A stretch of 64,000 nucleotides of DNA from Ancalomicrobiaceae bacterium S20 (lineage in GTDB: Bacteria > Pseudomonadota > Alphaproteobacteria > Rhizobiales > Ancalomicrobiaceae), in assembly GCA_040269895.1 (NCBI GenBank), contig CP158568.1, positions 3,934,001 through 3,998,000 of the forward strand, written 5' to 3'. This document shows, piece after piece, positions 1 to 9,792 of this stretch. The notes under the pieces are model-generated. The model ran no database searches and was not told where the DNA came from. It worked only from the letters and a program-made list of their open reading frames with translations. How positions within the stretch are numbered: position 1 is the first letter of the stretch; the number at the start of each line of letters is the position of its first letter. The position numbers and the translations under genes are program-made.

Positions 1-2
1 AC

Positions 3-1934
3 CTGAACCGCGTCTACATGGGCGCGGGCGCCTATGGCGTCGACGCGGCGGCGCGGCGCTATTTCGGCAAGTCGGCCAAGGATGTGAGCCTAATGGAGGC
101 GGCCATGCTCGGCGGCCTCCTGAAGGCGCCGTCGCGCTATGCGCCGACGCGCAATCCCGACCTCGCCAAACAGCGCGCCTCGGTGGTGCTGCAGGCGATG
201 GTCGACAGCGGCTACATTTCCGCCGAGGAGCGCAAGGCCGCGCTCGACGCGCCGAACACGATCATGACGCATCCGAACGCCGGCGCGGAAAACTACGTCG
301 CCGACTGGGTGATGGACATCCTGCCGAGCTACGTCGGCGCACTCGACAAGGACATCACGGTCGAGACGACGGTCGACGGTTCGCTGCAGATCCTCGCCGA
401 AGCCGCGTTGCAGACGGCGCTGCTCCAGTACGGCGACAAGAAGGACGTCAGCCAGGGCGCGCTGGTCGCGATCGATCCGACCGGCGGCGTCAAGGCGCTG
501 ATCGGCGGCATCGACTATTCGAAGAGCCAGTTCAACCGCGCCGTCCAGGCCAAGCGGCAGCCGGGCTCGACCTTCAAGGTGTTCACCTATCTGACCGCGA
601 TGGAACAGGGCCTGACGCCCGACACCATCCGGCCGGACGAGCCGTTCAGCTACAAGGGCTGGAGCCCGAAGAATTTCGAGAAGGAATACAAAGGTCCGAT
701 CGCGCTCAAAGACGCGCTGGCGCAGTCGATCAACACGGTCGCGGCCCGGCTCGCGGTCGAGGTCGGGCCGAAGAAGGTCGCCGACACCGCGATGCGCATG
801 GGCATCACCTCGGCCATGATGCCGACGCCGTCGATCGCGCTCGGCACCTCGGAGGTGACGCCGCTCGAGATCACCGGCGCCTATGTGCCGTTCTCGAACG
901 GCGGCTACGGCGTCGTGCCGCATGTGATCGAGCGGATCCGCTCGGCCGACGGCAAGGTGCTCTACGAGCGCAAGGGCTCCGGCCCCGGACGTGTGCTCGA
1001 TCCGGTGCCGCTGGCCGAAATGAACGTCATGCTGCAGGAGACGCTGATCTCCGGCACCGGCAAGAAGGCCGCGCTGCCCGGCTGGCCGTCCGGCGCGAAA
1101 TCCGGCACCAGCCAGGATTTCCGCGATGCCTGGTTCATCGGCTACACGGGTCTCCTGACCACCGGCGTCTGGCTCGGCAACGACGACGGCACGCCGACCA
1201 AGCGCGCCACCGGCGGCTCGCTCGCCTCGATCGTCTGGCACCGTTTCATGACCGATGCGCTGCGCGGCAAGCACCCCGTGCCGATCCCCGGCGCCGACGG
1301 CCGCGTCGATCCGAACGCGGTGCCGGCGGCCCTGCAGCCCGTGCCGGTGCAGCCGGGCCAGCCGGATGCCGCGACGCCGATGGCGAGCGGTCAGCCGACC
1401 GCGCCGAGCCCAGCCCCGAACCAGCCGGCTTCGAACCAGCCCGTCGCGCTGGCGCCACTGCCCGCGCAACAGCCGGCGTCGAGTGCCCAACCGGACGCTG
1501 GGCGGCCGATCTCGCTCGCGCCCGTCCCCGTGGCTCCCTCGGCCCCGACCCGGCCGGCGCAGCAGCCCACGCCGGCGGCGGCGCAACCCGCACCGCGCCC
1601 GGCGCAGACCGTTCAGCCCGCACCGGTCGCGCGTACCCAACAGCAAGCCGTGCAGCCGCAGCCGGTTCAGCCGCAGCCCTACCCGGTCCAGCAGCCGCGA
1701 CCCTATCCCGCGCAGGCGGCCGTGCCGCCGCAATATGCGACCGGCCGAGCCGTGCCGCAGGCTTATCCCGCGCCCGCGGGCCCGATCCCTCCCGGCACGA
1801 TCGGCGAGGCGGCGCGCGGTGGCGCGAACGGCCCCGTGCCGCCGCGTCCGGTCGGCCCTCCGGCCGGCTACTCGACCATGCAGCCGAGCCGCGGCGGTCT
1901 CGACGGCGTGCTCGACAGCCTGTTCGGGCGGTGA
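3..1934 (+). CDS. Class A penicillin-binding protein (PBP1A family), 5' end outside window
   Basis: Bifunctional peptidoglycan glycosyltransferase/transpeptidase anchored in the inner membrane with its catalytic domains in the periplasm. The frame is open from base 3, and the first visible residues belong to the end of the glycosyltransferase domain, so the start and the membrane anchor lie upstream of the window. The transpeptidase motifs are complete: STFK at 567-578 (active serine), SIN at 726-734 and KSGT at about 1098-1109. After about base 1300 the protein becomes a roughly 200-residue tail rich in Pro, Gln and Ala with short PQP/PVQ repeats, which is probably disordered. Tails of this kind are common in alphaproteobacterial PBP1A proteins. 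It is followed after 79 bp by trpF and is probably a separate transcription unit. Confidence 0.93.
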   Translation: MNRVYMGAGAYGVDAAARRYFGKSAKDVSLMEAAMLGGLLKAPSRYAPTRNPDLAKQRASVVLQAMVDSGYISAEERKAALDAPNTIMTHPNAGAENYVADWVMDILPSYVGALDKDITVETTVDGSLQILAEAALQTALLQYGDKKDVSQGALVAIDPTGGVKALIGGIDYSKSQFNRAVQAKRQPGSTFKVFTYLTAMEQGLTPDTIRPDEPFSYKGWSPKNFEKEYKGPIALKDALAQSINTVAARLAVEVGPKKVADTAMRMGITSAMMPTPSIALGTSEVTPLEITGAYVPFSNGGYGVVPHVIERIRSADGKVLYERKGSGPGRVLDPVPLAEMNVMLQETLISGTGKKAALPGWPSGAKSGTSQDFRDAWFIGYTGLLTTGVWLGNDDGTPTKRATGGSLASIVWHRFMTDALRGKHPVPIPGADGRVDPNAVPAALQPVPVQPGQPDAATPMASGQPTAPSPAPNQPASNQPVALAPLPAQQPASSAQPDAGRPISLAPVPVAPSAPTRPAQQPTPAAAQPAPRPAQTVQPAPVARTQQQAVQPQPVQPQPYPVQQPRPYPAQAAVPPQYATGRAVPQAYPAPAGPIPPGTIGEAARGGANGPVPPRPVGPPAGYSTMQPSRGGLDGVLDSLFGR

Positions 1935-2013
1935 GGGTCGGCCTTTCCCTTCCGGCATTGGACTCTTCCCCCCATCCGTGGCACTGATCGCGGCTCGAAA
2001 CGAGGCGCGTGTC

Positions 2014-2673
2014 ATGGCGGTCGGGGTAAAGATCTGCGGGCTGAAGACGGAAGAGATGCTGCGGGCGGCGATCGAGGCCGGCGCGGATCAGATCGGCTTC
2101 GTGTTCTTCCCCAAGAGCCCGCGCAATGTCAGCGTCGAGACCGCCGCCGGGCTCGCGCCGGTCGCGCGGGGCAAGGTCGAGATCGTTGCGCTGGTGGTCG
2201 ATGCCGACGATGCGCTGATCGATGCGATTGCGGCACAGGTGGTGCCGGATCTGTTCCAGCTGCACGGGTCCGAAACGCCCGAGCGGGCGGCGGCGATCCG
2301 GTCGCGCACCGGTATTCCGGTCATGAAGGTGATCAAGATCGCCGACGCGGCCGACCTCGCGCCGGTTTCGCGCTTCGCGCCGGTGGTCGACCGCTTCCTG
2401 TTCGAGACAAAGCCGCCGGCCGATCTCAAGGGCGCGCTGCCGGGCGGCAACGGCGTCACCTTCGACTGGCGACTGATCCGCGGTCTTGACCCCGGACGGC
2501 CCCATATGCTTTCCGGAGGGCTCGACGCGGAAAACGTCGCCACCGCGATAGCGACTGCGCAAGCGCCGGCGGTAGACGTCTCTTCCGGGGTCGAGCGGGC
2601 GCCGGGCGAGAAGGATCCCGACAAGATCCGCGCCTTCATCCGGGCGGCCCGCGAGGCGGTGGTTCCCGCGTGA
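2014..2673 (+). CDS. trpF: Phosphoribosylanthranilate isomerase
   Basis: Third step of tryptophan synthesis: converts N-(5-phosphoribosyl)anthranilate to the carboxyphenylamino-deoxyribulose phosphate, in the cytosol. The protein has 219 residues, normal for a stand-alone TrpF TIM barrel. The N-terminal VKICGL motif carries the catalytic Cys, LFQLHG lies in the middle, and DVSSGVE near the C-terminus forms the phosphate-binding end. The ATG at 2014 puts VKICGL at residues 5-10, as in the family. A GTG at 1978 is in frame but would add twelve unconserved residues. The open frame extends far upstream only because of high GC. It is the first gene of a trpF-trpB-trpA group. Confidence 0.95.
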   Translation: MAVGVKICGLKTEEMLRAAIEAGADQIGFVFFPKSPRNVSVETAAGLAPVARGKVEIVALVVDADDALIDAIAAQVVPDLFQLHGSETPERAAAIRSRTGIPVMKVIKIADAADLAPVSRFAPVVDRFLFETKPPADLKGALPGGNGVTFDWRLIRGLDPGRPHMLSGGLDAENVATAIATAQAPAVDVSSGVERAPGEKDPDKIRAFIRAAREAVVPA

Positions 2674-2770
2674 GCCGCGGCCGGCCCGCGCCGGAGCACT
2701 CCATCCGGGACCGGCTGCCGCCGAAGGCACCGATCCGAACAGTTTTCAGAAGAACAAGGTCTTGTCTCCG

Positions 2771-4018
2771 GTGAACACGCTAGCGAACACCCTCCGCGCC
2801 GGCCCCGACGATCGGGGCTTCTTCGGCCTCTACGGCGGCCGCTTCGTCGCCGAGACCTTGATGCCGCTGATCCTCGAATTGGAACAGGCCTATGAGGACG
2901 CCAAGGCGGATCCGGCGTTCCATGCCGAGCTGAAGGCGCTCAACACCCATTACACCGGCCGGCCGAGCCCGCTCTACTACGCCGAGCGGCTGACCGAGCA
3001 CCTGCGCGAGACAGCGGCTGCGGCTGGCAACAAGGCCGGCGGCGCGAAGATCTACTTCAAGCGCGACGAGCTGAACCACACCGGTTCGCACAAGATCAAC
3101 AACTGCCTCGGCCAGATCCTGCTCGCCCGCCGCATGGGCAAGACCCGGATCATCGCCGAGACCGGCGCCGGTCAGCACGGCGTCGCCTCGGCGACCGTTT
3201 CGGCGCGCTTCGGCTATCCCTGCTTCGTCTACATGGGCAAGACCGACGTCGAGCGTCAATCGCCGAACGTGTTCCGCATGAAGCTGCTCGGCGCGGAGGT
3301 GATCCCGGTCACCTCGGGCGCCGGCACGCTCAAGGACGCGATGAACGAGGCCCTGCGCGACTGGGTCACCAACGTCACCGACACCTACTACATCATCGGC
3401 ACCGCCGCCGGCCCGCATCCCTATCCGGCCATGGTGCGCGACTTCCAGTCGGTGATCGGTGTCGAGACGCGCGAGCAGATCCTCGCGGCGGAAGGCCGTC
3501 TGCCCGACGCGCTTGTCGCGGCGATCGGCGGCGGCTCGAACGCGATCGGCCTGTTCCATCCGTTCCTCGACGACGACGTCAAAATCTACGGCGTCGAGGC
3601 CGGCGGCCACGGCATCGACGTCGAGAACGGCCATGCCGCCTCGATGACCGGCGGTCGCCCCGGCGTGCTGCACGGCAACCGCACCTACCTGTTGCAGGAT
3701 GCCGACGGCCAGATCCTCGAAGGCCATTCGATCTCGGCCGGCCTCGACTATCCGGGCGTCGGCCCGGAGCATTCGTGGCTCAAGGACACCGGTCGCGTCT
3801 CCTACGTGCCGGCGACCGACAAGGAGGCGCTCAATGCCTTCCAGGTCTGCACCCGGCTCGAAGGCATCATCCCGGCGCTGGAGCCGAGCCACGCGCTCGC
3901 CCACGTGCTCAAGCTCGCGCCGACCATGGATCGCGAGCAGATCATCGTCATGAACCTGTGCGGCCGTGGCGACAAGGACGTGTTCACCGTCGCCAAGGCG
4001 CTCGGACAGGAGATGTGA
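2771..4018 (+). CDS. trpB: Tryptophan synthase beta chain
   Basis: PLP-dependent beta subunit that condenses indole with L-serine, forming the alpha2-beta2 complex with TrpA. The PLP lysine is in HTGSHKINN (near 3090) and the phosphate-binding glycine loop GGGSNA near 3530. The body is full length at about 415 residues. The start is uncertain. I prefer GTG 2771, because AAGG at 2756-2759 gives a usable spacing of 11; the in-frame TTG at 2762 would leave only two bases. Both give an N-terminus leading into the conserved [11 protein letters not shown] motif. trpA begins 8 bp after the stop, so the two are co-transcribed. Confidence 0.95.
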   Translation: MNTLANTLRAGPDDRGFFGLYGGRFVAETLMPLILELEQAYEDAKADPAFHAELKALNTHYTGRPSPLYYAERLTEHLRETAAAAGNKAGGAKIYFKRDELNHTGSHKINNCLGQILLARRMGKTRIIAETGAGQHGVASATVSARFGYPCFVYMGKTDVERQSPNVFRMKLLGAEVIPVTSGAGTLKDAMNEALRDWVTNVTDTYYIIGTAAGPHPYPAMVRDFQSVIGVETREQILAAEGRLPDALVAAIGGGSNAIGLFHPFLDDDVKIYGVEAGGHGIDVENGHAASMTGGRPGVLHGNRTYLLQDADGQILEGHSISAGLDYPGVGPEHSWLKDTGRVSYVPATDKEALNAFQVCTRLEGIIPALEPSHALAHVLKLAPTMDREQIIVMNLCGRGDKDVFTVAKALGQEM

Positions 4019-4026
4019 GACAGACC

Positions 4027-4869
4027 ATGACCCAGTCCCGCATCACCAAGCGTTTCGCCAAATGCGCCGCCGAGGGCCGGCCGGCGCTGATGACCTATGT
4101 CGTCGCCGGCGACCCGGACTACGACGCCTCGCTCGCGATCCTGAAGGCGCTGCCGGCGGCCGGCGCCGACATCATCGAGTTCGGCATGCCGTTCTCCGAC
4201 CCGATGGCCGACGGCCCGGCGATCCAGGCGGCGGCGCTGCGCGCGCTCCACGGCGGCCAGACGATGATCCGCACGCTCGAGATGGTGCGCGCGTTTCGCG
4301 AGGGCGACGCCGAGACGCCGATCGTGCTGATGGGCTACTACAACCCGATCTATTCCTACGGCTGCGAGGCGTTCCTGATCGCCGCCAAGGCCGCCGGCGT
4401 CGACGGGCTGATCATCGTCGACCTGCCGCCGGAAGCGGACGACGAGCTCTGCATCCCGGCGATGGCGCACGGCATCCATTTCGTGCGCCTCGCGACGCCG
4501 ACGACCGACGACAAGCGTCTGCCGGTCGTGCTGAAGAACACCTCGGGCTTCGTCTACTACGTCTCGATCACCGGCATCACCGGCATGGCCTCGCCCGACG
4601 CGGCGCGGGTCGCCGGCGCGGTGCAGCGGATCAAGCGCCATACCGACCTGCCGGTCGCGGTCGGCTTCGGCGTCAAGACCGCCGAACAGGCGCGCGAGAT
4701 CGGGCGCGATTCCGACGGCGTCGTGGTCGGCTCGTCGATCGTCGCGGCGATCGCCGGCAGTCTCGACGCGGCGGGCAAGCCGACGGCCGAGACGGTGCCG
4801 GCCGTGACGCGGCTCGTCGCCGAACTCGCCGGCGGCGTCAGGAGCGCGCGCGACGAAGTGGCGGCTTGA
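4027..4869 (+). CDS. trpA: Tryptophan synthase alpha chain
   Basis: Cleaves indole-3-glycerol phosphate to indole, which is channelled to TrpB. The protein has 280 residues and a TIM-barrel fold. The catalytic Glu lies in [10 protein letters not shown] and the catalytic Asp in the following DPMADGP; GSSIV near 4728 is the late phosphate-binding loop. The ATG at 4027 lies 8 bp after the trpB stop. A 138-bp gap with a hairpin and a short direct repeat separates it from accD, a gene order known in other Hyphomicrobiales. Confidence 0.96.
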   Translation: MTQSRITKRFAKCAAEGRPALMTYVVAGDPDYDASLAILKALPAAGADIIEFGMPFSDPMADGPAIQAAALRALHGGQTMIRTLEMVRAFREGDAETPIVLMGYYNPIYSYGCEAFLIAAKAAGVDGLIIVDLPPEADDELCIPAMAHGIHFVRLATPTTDDKRLPVVLKNTSGFVYYVSITGITGMASPDAARVAGAVQRIKRHTDLPVAVGFGVKTAEQAREIGRDSDGVVVGSSIVAAIAGSLDAAGKPTAETVPAVTRLVAELAGGVRSARDEVAA

Positions 4870-4901
4870 GGCAAGCCACTGTCGGCCCCAAAACATTCCC
4901 C

Positions 4902-4961
4902 GGCCGGGTGATCCCGGCCATTCTGAAGGCTCGGGCGATCCCGGCCATCCTCGTGACCAGA
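4902..4961 (+). repeat. Hairpin and imperfect 27-bp direct repeat between trpA and accD
   Basis: GGCCGGG (4902-4908), TGAT loop, CCCGGCC (4913-4919) forms a perfect 7-bp stem. Two imperfect 27-bp copies at 4908-4934 and 4935-4961 share GATCCCGGCCAT. There is no T-tract, so this is not a clear intrinsic terminator. It may slow read-through or be an RNA-processing site between the trp genes and accD; that role is inferred. Confidence 0.4.
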
Positions 4962-5007
4962 TCGGCGGCGATGCTCGCGCTCCCGCCGATCGTCCGGAGC
5001 AAATCCC

Positions 5008-5901
5008 GTGAACTGGCTCACAAACGTCGTCCGCCCGAAGATCAAGAACCTCCTCTACAAGAAGGAGGTGCCCGAGAATCTCTGGATCAAGTGTCCGGAG
5101 ACCGGCGAGATGGTGTTCCATCGCGATCTCGAGGCGAACCAGTTCGTGGTGCCGAGTTCGGGCTACCACATGCGCATCACCGGCAAGGCGCGGCTCGGCC
5201 ACCTGTTCGACGACGGCCGCTGGGACGCGCTGCCGCTGCCGGCGGTGGTCGCTGATCCGCTCAAGTTCCGCGACGAGCGCCGCTACACCGACCGCCTGCG
5301 CGACGCCAAGGCCAAGACCGGGCTCGAGGACGCGATCGTGGTCGGCGCGGGCGCGATCGACGGTCTCGCGGTGACGGCCGCCGTACAGGATTTCGACTTC
5401 ATGGGCGGCTCGCTCGGCATGGCGGCCGGCGAGGCGATCGTCACCGGCCTGATGAGCGCCCGCGACAAGGGCACGCCCTTCGTGCTGTTCGCGGCCTCGG
5501 GCGGCGCGCGCATGCAGGAGGGCATCCTGTCGCTGATGCAGATGCCGCGCACGACCGTCGCGATCCAGGCGCTCAAGGCGGCGAAGCTGCCCTATATCGT
5601 CGTGCTGACCAATCCGACCACCGGCGGCGTCACGGCCTCCTACGCCATGCTCGGCGACGTCCATATCGCCGAGCCCGGCGCGCTGATCGGCTTCGCCGGT
5701 CCGCGGGTTATCGAGCAGACCATCCGCGAGAAGCTGCCGGACGGCTTCCAGCGCTCGGAATATCTCTACGATCACGGCATGGTCGACATGGTCGTGCATC
5801 GCCACCAGATCCGGCCGACACTGTCGCGCCTGCTGCACGTGATGATGAAGAAGCCGCGGCCCGAGACCGCCGGGGCCGCCGTCCCGGCGGTGGCCGCCTG
5901 A
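5008..5901 (+). CDS. accD: Acetyl-CoA carboxylase carboxyltransferase subunit beta
   Basis: Beta half of the carboxyltransferase that moves CO2 from carboxybiotin to acetyl-CoA, making malonyl-CoA for fatty acid synthesis. It works with AccA, which is not in this window. The protein has 297 residues. The crotonase-type body is intact, with the glycine-rich SGGARMQEG and [14 protein letters not shown] segments. The N-terminal zinc ribbon is degenerate: only one Cys (KCPETGEM) remains where the E. coli protein has four. I recall the same loss from other Hyphomicrobiales, so it is probably lineage-specific and not damage. The ATG at 5008 gives the conserved MNWLTN start. folC follows after 45 bp, linking malonyl-CoA and folate genes as in related genomes. 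Confidence 0.95.
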   Translation: MNWLTNVVRPKIKNLLYKKEVPENLWIKCPETGEMVFHRDLEANQFVVPSSGYHMRITGKARLGHLFDDGRWDALPLPAVVADPLKFRDERRYTDRLRDAKAKTGLEDAIVVGAGAIDGLAVTAAVQDFDFMGGSLGMAAGEAIVTGLMSARDKGTPFVLFAASGGARMQEGILSLMQMPRTTVAIQALKAAKLPYIVVLTNPTTGGVTASYAMLGDVHIAEPGALIGFAGPRVIEQTIREKLPDGFQRSEYLYDHGMVDMVVHRHQIRPTLSRLLHVMMKKPRPETAGAAVPAVAA

Positions 5902-5946
5902 CCAGCTGATCAATGCGGGCTCGCTCCCGCGGGAGCCGTTCGATCG

Positions 5947-7272
5947 ATGAACCAGTCCGCGCTCGACGCGCTCCTCGGCCGTCTGGAAATGGCGATCCCC
6001 GCGGGTTGGGATCTCGGGCTCGACCGCATCACGCGGCTGCTCGCGCGGGTCGGTGACCCGCATTTGAGGCTGCCGCCGGTCATCCATGTCGCCGGCACCA
6101 ACGGCAAGGGGTCGACCACCGCGTTCCTGCGCGCGATCCTGGAGGCCGACGGCAAGAGCTGCCACGTGTTCACCTCGCCGCATCTGGTGCGCTTCAACGA
6201 GCGCGTCCGCATCGGCCGGCCCGGCGGCGGGCGGCTCGTCTCGGACGACGAGATCGTCGCCGCGATCGAGGCAGCGGAGCGCGCGAACGGGTCGGATCCG
6301 ATCACCTTCTTCGAACTGTCGACGGTCGCGGCCTTCATGCTGTTCGCCGAGCATCCGGCCGACTACACGCTGGTCGAGGTCGGCCTCGGTGGCCGGCTCG
6401 ATTCGACCAATGTCGTGCCGACGCCGCTCGTCTCGGTGATCACCTCGATCTCGATCGACCACGAGAAGTTCCTCGGCGACACGATCGAGAAGATCGCGGG
6501 CGAAAAGGCCGGCATCATCAAGCGCGGCGGCCGCGTGGTGTCGAGCCCGCAGGTGCCGGCGGTCGAGGCCGTGCTGCGGCGCAAGGCGGATCGCGAACGC
6601 GCGCCGTTCTTCAACGGCGGCGAGGACTGGACGGCGACGGCCGAGAACGGCCGGCTGGTCTATCAGGACGAGATGGGCCTGCTCGATCTCGTGCCGCCGC
6701 GCCTGCTCGGCCGGCACCAATACATCAACGCCGGCACGGCGATCGCCACCTTGCGTGCCGCCGGCATCGCGCCCGACGCCGAGACGATCTCGCGCGGACT
6801 GGTCGGAGCCGAATGGCCGGCGCGCATGCAGCGGCTCTCGTCCGGCCCGCTGACCGAGCAGGGACCGGCCGGCGCTGAGGTCTGGCTCGACGGCGGACAC
6901 AATCCCGGCGCGGGCGTGGTGGTCGCCGAGGTGATCGGCGATCTGGAGGAACGCGTCTCGCGGCCGTTCTTCATCATCGCCGGCATGCTGGAGACCAAGG
7001 ATCCGATCGGGTTCTTCCAGCCCTTTGCAGGCCTCGCCCGGCACGTGTTCACGGTGCCGATCCACGGCGGCCACAAGGCGCGCAGCCCGGAGGATCTGGC
7101 CGCGACCGCGCGGGCGGCCGGGCTCTCGGCCGAGCCGGTCGACAGTGTCGAGGCCGCCCTGCAGCTCATTGCGCGCAACTGGCGGCTGGAGCCGTCTCCG
7201 CGCATCCTGATCTGCGGCTCGCTCTATCTCGCCGGCGAAGTGCTCAAGGCCAACGACTGCATCCCGGCCTGA
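5947..7272 (+). CDS. folC: Bifunctional folylpolyglutamate synthase/dihydrofolate synthase
   Basis: Mur-ligase-family enzyme that adds L-Glu to dihydropteroate and then extends the polyglutamate tail of folates, in the cytosol with ATP. The 441 residues are normal for FolC. The P-loop HVAGTNGKGST is at residues about 48-58, the folate-binding LVEVGLGGRLDSTNV segment about residues 140-155, and SIDHEKFLGDTIEKIAGEKAGI follows. The C-terminal ligase domain contains WLDGGHNP. The ATG at 5947 has only a weak upstream ribosome-binding site but no better start is nearby. It is the last gene of the trp-acc-fol group; the next gene starts after a gap of about 195 bp. Confidence 0.95.
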   Translation: MNQSALDALLGRLEMAIPAGWDLGLDRITRLLARVGDPHLRLPPVIHVAGTNGKGSTTAFLRAILEADGKSCHVFTSPHLVRFNERVRIGRPGGGRLVSDDEIVAAIEAAERANGSDPITFFELSTVAAFMLFAEHPADYTLVEVGLGGRLDSTNVVPTPLVSVITSISIDHEKFLGDTIEKIAGEKAGIIKRGGRVVSSPQVPAVEAVLRRKADRERAPFFNGGEDWTATAENGRLVYQDEMGLLDLVPPRLLGRHQYINAGTAIATLRAAGIAPDAETISRGLVGAEWPARMQRLSSGPLTEQGPAGAEVWLDGGHNPGAGVVVAEVIGDLEERVSRPFFIIAGMLETKDPIGFFQPFAGLARHVFTVPIHGGHKARSPEDLAATARAAGLSAEPVDSVEAALQLIARNWRLEPSPRILICGSLYLAGEVLKANDCIPA

Positions 7273-7467
7273 CGAGGCGTCTGTACCGGGACGACGGGGC
7301 CGCCGGAAACGCGCCGGAAATCGATCTCGCGCGATCGTGACCGGAGCCTGTCGGCTCCGCTCGCATGGCATGGCACCTGCGACTTGCATTCCCGCATCGC
7401 AGCATGAAGGGTGCCGGCGCCGCATCGCGCGGCGCCCTACCCACTTCCCCCGCCGGACGCCCCCACC

Positions 7468-8685
7468 GTGCTGAAGCCCGATACCTTCGCCCTGACCGCG
7501 TTGCTTGCTGCGCTGACCGCGCTCGGGCCGCTCTCCACCGACATGTACCTGCCGTCGCTGCCGGCGATGACCAAGGCGCTCGGCACCGACATTCCCTCGG
7601 TGCAGCTCACCCTGTCGGCCTACATGTTCGGCTTCGCGCTCGGGCAGATTGTCTACGGCCCGCTCTCCGATCGCAACGGCCGGCGTCCGGTGCTGCTCGC
7701 CGGCATGGCGCTCTATGTCGTGGCCTCGCTGGTCGCGGCGACGGCGTGGTCGATCGAGGCGCTGATCGCGATGCGCTTCGTGCAGGCCTTCGCGGCTTGT
7801 GCGCCGGTCGTGATCGGCCGATCGATCGTGCGCGACCTCTATCACGGCTCGCGCGCGGCGCGGGAACTCGGCCTCATGGGCACGATCATGGGCGTCGTGC
7901 CGGCGGCCGCGCCGCTGCTCGGCGCGCTGGTCGAGACCTTCGCCGGCTGGCGGCTCAACTTCGGCCTGATGGCCGCCGCCGGCGCCCTGATCGCCACGAT
8001 CGCCGCGCTCCGGCTGCCGGAGACGCTGCATACGCGTGCCGAGGGCCGCTTCTCGATCCCGACCGTGATCGGCGATTTCCGCCATCTGCTCCGGCATCCG
8101 AGCTTCCGGCTCAACGTCACCATCATGTCGGTGGTGTTCGGCGGCCTGTTCACCTTCATCTCGGGCTCGTCGTTCATCCTGCAGGAGATGTATGGCCTCG
8201 CCGAGATCACCTACGGCATCGCCTTCGGCGCCTGCGCCTGTGCCTTCGTCTCCGGCACGCTGATCGGCCGGCGGCTGATCGGTCGGCGCGGCATCGACCG
8301 CACGATCGCGATCGGCACCTGGTGCGCGACCGCCGGCGGCTGGATCATGCTGGCCGCGATCGGCCTCGGCTCGCAGCTTTGGGGGCGCAACCCGTTCGAG
8401 GTGATCCTGCCGATGATGCTCTACATGATCGGGGTCGGCATGACGCAGCCGCTCGCCATGGCGCGCGCGATGATGCCGTTCCCGAGCCACGCCGGCGCCG
8501 CCTCGTCGCTGTCGGGCTTCGCGCAGATGACCTTCGCGGCGCTGGTCGGCGTCGGCGTCGCCGCGCTGCTCGAATGGGCGGCGGCGCCCTGGCCGCTCGC
8601 CGCCTCGCTCGCCGTCATGGGCACGATCGGCGCGCTGGCGGAATGGGCGCACGGCCGCCATGCGGCGCCCGCCGCCGGACACTGA
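7468..8685 (+). CDS. MFS drug efflux transporter, Bcr/CflA type
   Basis: Inner-membrane proton-driven antiporter with about twelve predicted hydrophobic segments. The N-terminal GPLSTDMYLPSLPAM and the loop GPLSDRNGRRPVLL are signatures of the Bcr/CflA (DHA1) group that exports bicyclomycin, chloramphenicol or similar compounds; the substrate here is unknown. I chose GTG 7468 because it places the first membrane segment directly after the start. A GTG at 7411 in the same frame would add a proline-rich stretch without family support. No neighbour explains its physiological role. Confidence 0.85.
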   Translation: MLKPDTFALTALLAALTALGPLSTDMYLPSLPAMTKALGTDIPSVQLTLSAYMFGFALGQIVYGPLSDRNGRRPVLLAGMALYVVASLVAATAWSIEALIAMRFVQAFAACAPVVIGRSIVRDLYHGSRAARELGLMGTIMGVVPAAAPLLGALVETFAGWRLNFGLMAAAGALIATIAALRLPETLHTRAEGRFSIPTVIGDFRHLLRHPSFRLNVTIMSVVFGGLFTFISGSSFILQEMYGLAEITYGIAFGACACAFVSGTLIGRRLIGRRGIDRTIAIGTWCATAGGWIMLAAIGLGSQLWGRNPFEVILPMMLYMIGVGMTQPLAMARAMMPFPSHAGAASSLSGFAQMTFAALVGVGVAALLEWAAAPWPLAASLAVMGTIGALAEWAHGRHAAPAAGH

Positions 8686-8766
8686 TCTCGTCCGCGTCAG
8701 CCACGGACGCTCGGTCAGCTTGCCGAAAGGCCACTTCGGCTATGGTCCGCCCGACAGGATCCGGGC

Positions 8767-9078
8767 ATGATCATTCCGACGCCGTTCGCGGCAGCCTTGC
8801 TTTGTTGTAGCCTCGCCAGCGCGACGGCCGCGCATGCGGACGGCCTCGGGCCGGAGGATGCGTTGCGCGGCGTCGATCGCGGGCAGATCCGGCCGCTCGG
8901 CCAGATCCTCGCGGCCGCGGGGGTCGACGAACAGAGGTCGCGGCTGGTCGAGATCTCACTCGTCACCGAGCGCAGCCGGCTGGTCTACACCGTGACCGTC
9001 CTGTCGGAAAACGGCCGTTATCGTGTCCTGAAACTGGATGCGGCGACGGCGAAGATCCTCACCGAGGAGACGAAGTAG
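8767..9078 (+). CDS. Small periplasmic PepSY-like protein (FeuN-like)
   Basis: A 103-residue protein with a signal peptide (cleavage expected after AAHA, about residue 24) and a single PepSY-like fold: an acidic helix followed by a pair of strands ending in KLDAATAKIL. Its stop is 2 bp before the response-regulator ATG, so it is the first gene of a three-gene unit. In Sinorhizobium meliloti the small periplasmic protein FeuN is encoded just upstream of feuP-feuQ and restrains signalling by the kinase FeuQ. The position and size here fit the same role, but sequence identity to FeuN was not tested. A modest AGGA site lies 8 bp before the ATG. Confidence 0.75.
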   Translation: MIIPTPFAAALLCCSLASATAAHADGLGPEDALRGVDRGQIRPLGQILAAAGVDEQRSRLVEISLVTERSRLVYTVTVLSENGRYRVLKLDAATAKILTEETK

Positions 9079-9080
9079 GC

Positions 9081-9740
9081 ATGCGCGTTCTCGTGGTCGA
9101 AGACGAAGACCGGATCCGGCGGGACATCGCCGTCCAACTGCAGCACGCCGGCTATGTCGTGCGCGAGGCTACCGACGGCGAGCAGGCCTGGTTTCTGGGC
9201 GATACCGAGGATTTCGACGCCATCGTGCTCGATCTCGGCATGCCGAAGCTCGACGGGCTCGCCATCCTCAAGCGCTGGCGCGATTCCGGGCGCGACTTCC
9301 CGATCCTGATCCTGACCGCGCGCGGCAGCTGGACCGACCGCGTCGAAGGCATCGACGCCGGCGCCGACGACTATCTGGTCAAGCCGTTCCGCATGGAGGA
9401 GCTGATCGCGCGCACCCGCGCGCTGATCCGCCGTTCGGCCGGGCGCTCGAACCCGGTCCTGACCGCACAGGGCGTGACGCTCGACACCCGTCGCGCCCGC
9501 GCGCTGGTCGACGGCACGCCGGTCGCGCTGTCGCCGCTCGAATTCCGCCTGCTCTCCTACCTGCTGCACCACCGCGGCCGCGTGGTCAGCCGGCCGGAGC
9601 TGGTCGAGCACATCTATCATGCCGACGTCGAGCCGGGCTCCAACGCGCTCGAAGTGCTGATCGGCCGCGTGCGCAAGAAGGTCGGCGCCGACCTGATCGA
9701 GACGCGGCGCGGCCACGGCTATCTGGTGCCGACCGAGTGA
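9081..9740 (+). CDS. OmpR/PhoP-family response regulator (FeuP-like)
   Basis: Two-component response regulator of 219 residues. The N-terminal receiver domain has the acidic pocket VEDED, phospho-acceptor Asp51 in VLDLGMP, the Thr of ILTAR and Lys in LVKPF. The C-terminal winged-helix DNA-binding domain runs from about residue 125 and ends RRGHGYLVPTE. The resemblance to PhoP and to rhizobial FeuP is clear. It sits between the PepSY-like gene and its kinase. Known FeuP controls cyclic-glucan export genes and in some species iron uptake; the regulon here is unknown. Confidence 0.9.
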   Translation: MRVLVVEDEDRIRRDIAVQLQHAGYVVREATDGEQAWFLGDTEDFDAIVLDLGMPKLDGLAILKRWRDSGRDFPILILTARGSWTDRVEGIDAGADDYLVKPFRMEELIARTRALIRRSAGRSNPVLTAQGVTLDTRRARALVDGTPVALSPLEFRLLSYLLHHRGRVVSRPELVEHIYHADVEPGSNALEVLIGRVRKKVGADLIETRRGHGYLVPTE

Positions 9741-9792
9741 CGGTTTTCCGCCCGGCGGCGCCGGTGCACACCCACCGGAACGGGATCGGTCC

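Noticed and set aside
1300-1934. Pro/Gln-rich tail of the penicillin-binding protein as a frameshift product
   Set aside because: Composition is consistent with normal in-frame disordered tails of this family, and the frame keeps a natural codon pattern to its stop.
1255-2013. Long N-terminal extension of TrpF
   Set aside because: The frame is open upstream, but it overlaps the penicillin-binding protein tail and is Arg/Pro-rich. TrpF begins at ATG 2014.
3802-8682. A 1,626-codon open frame on the minus strand across trpA, accD, folC and the transporter
   Set aside because: It runs antisense to five well-supported genes, is rich in Arg, Asp, Gly and Ala with no domain, and is a by-product of high GC at third codon positions.
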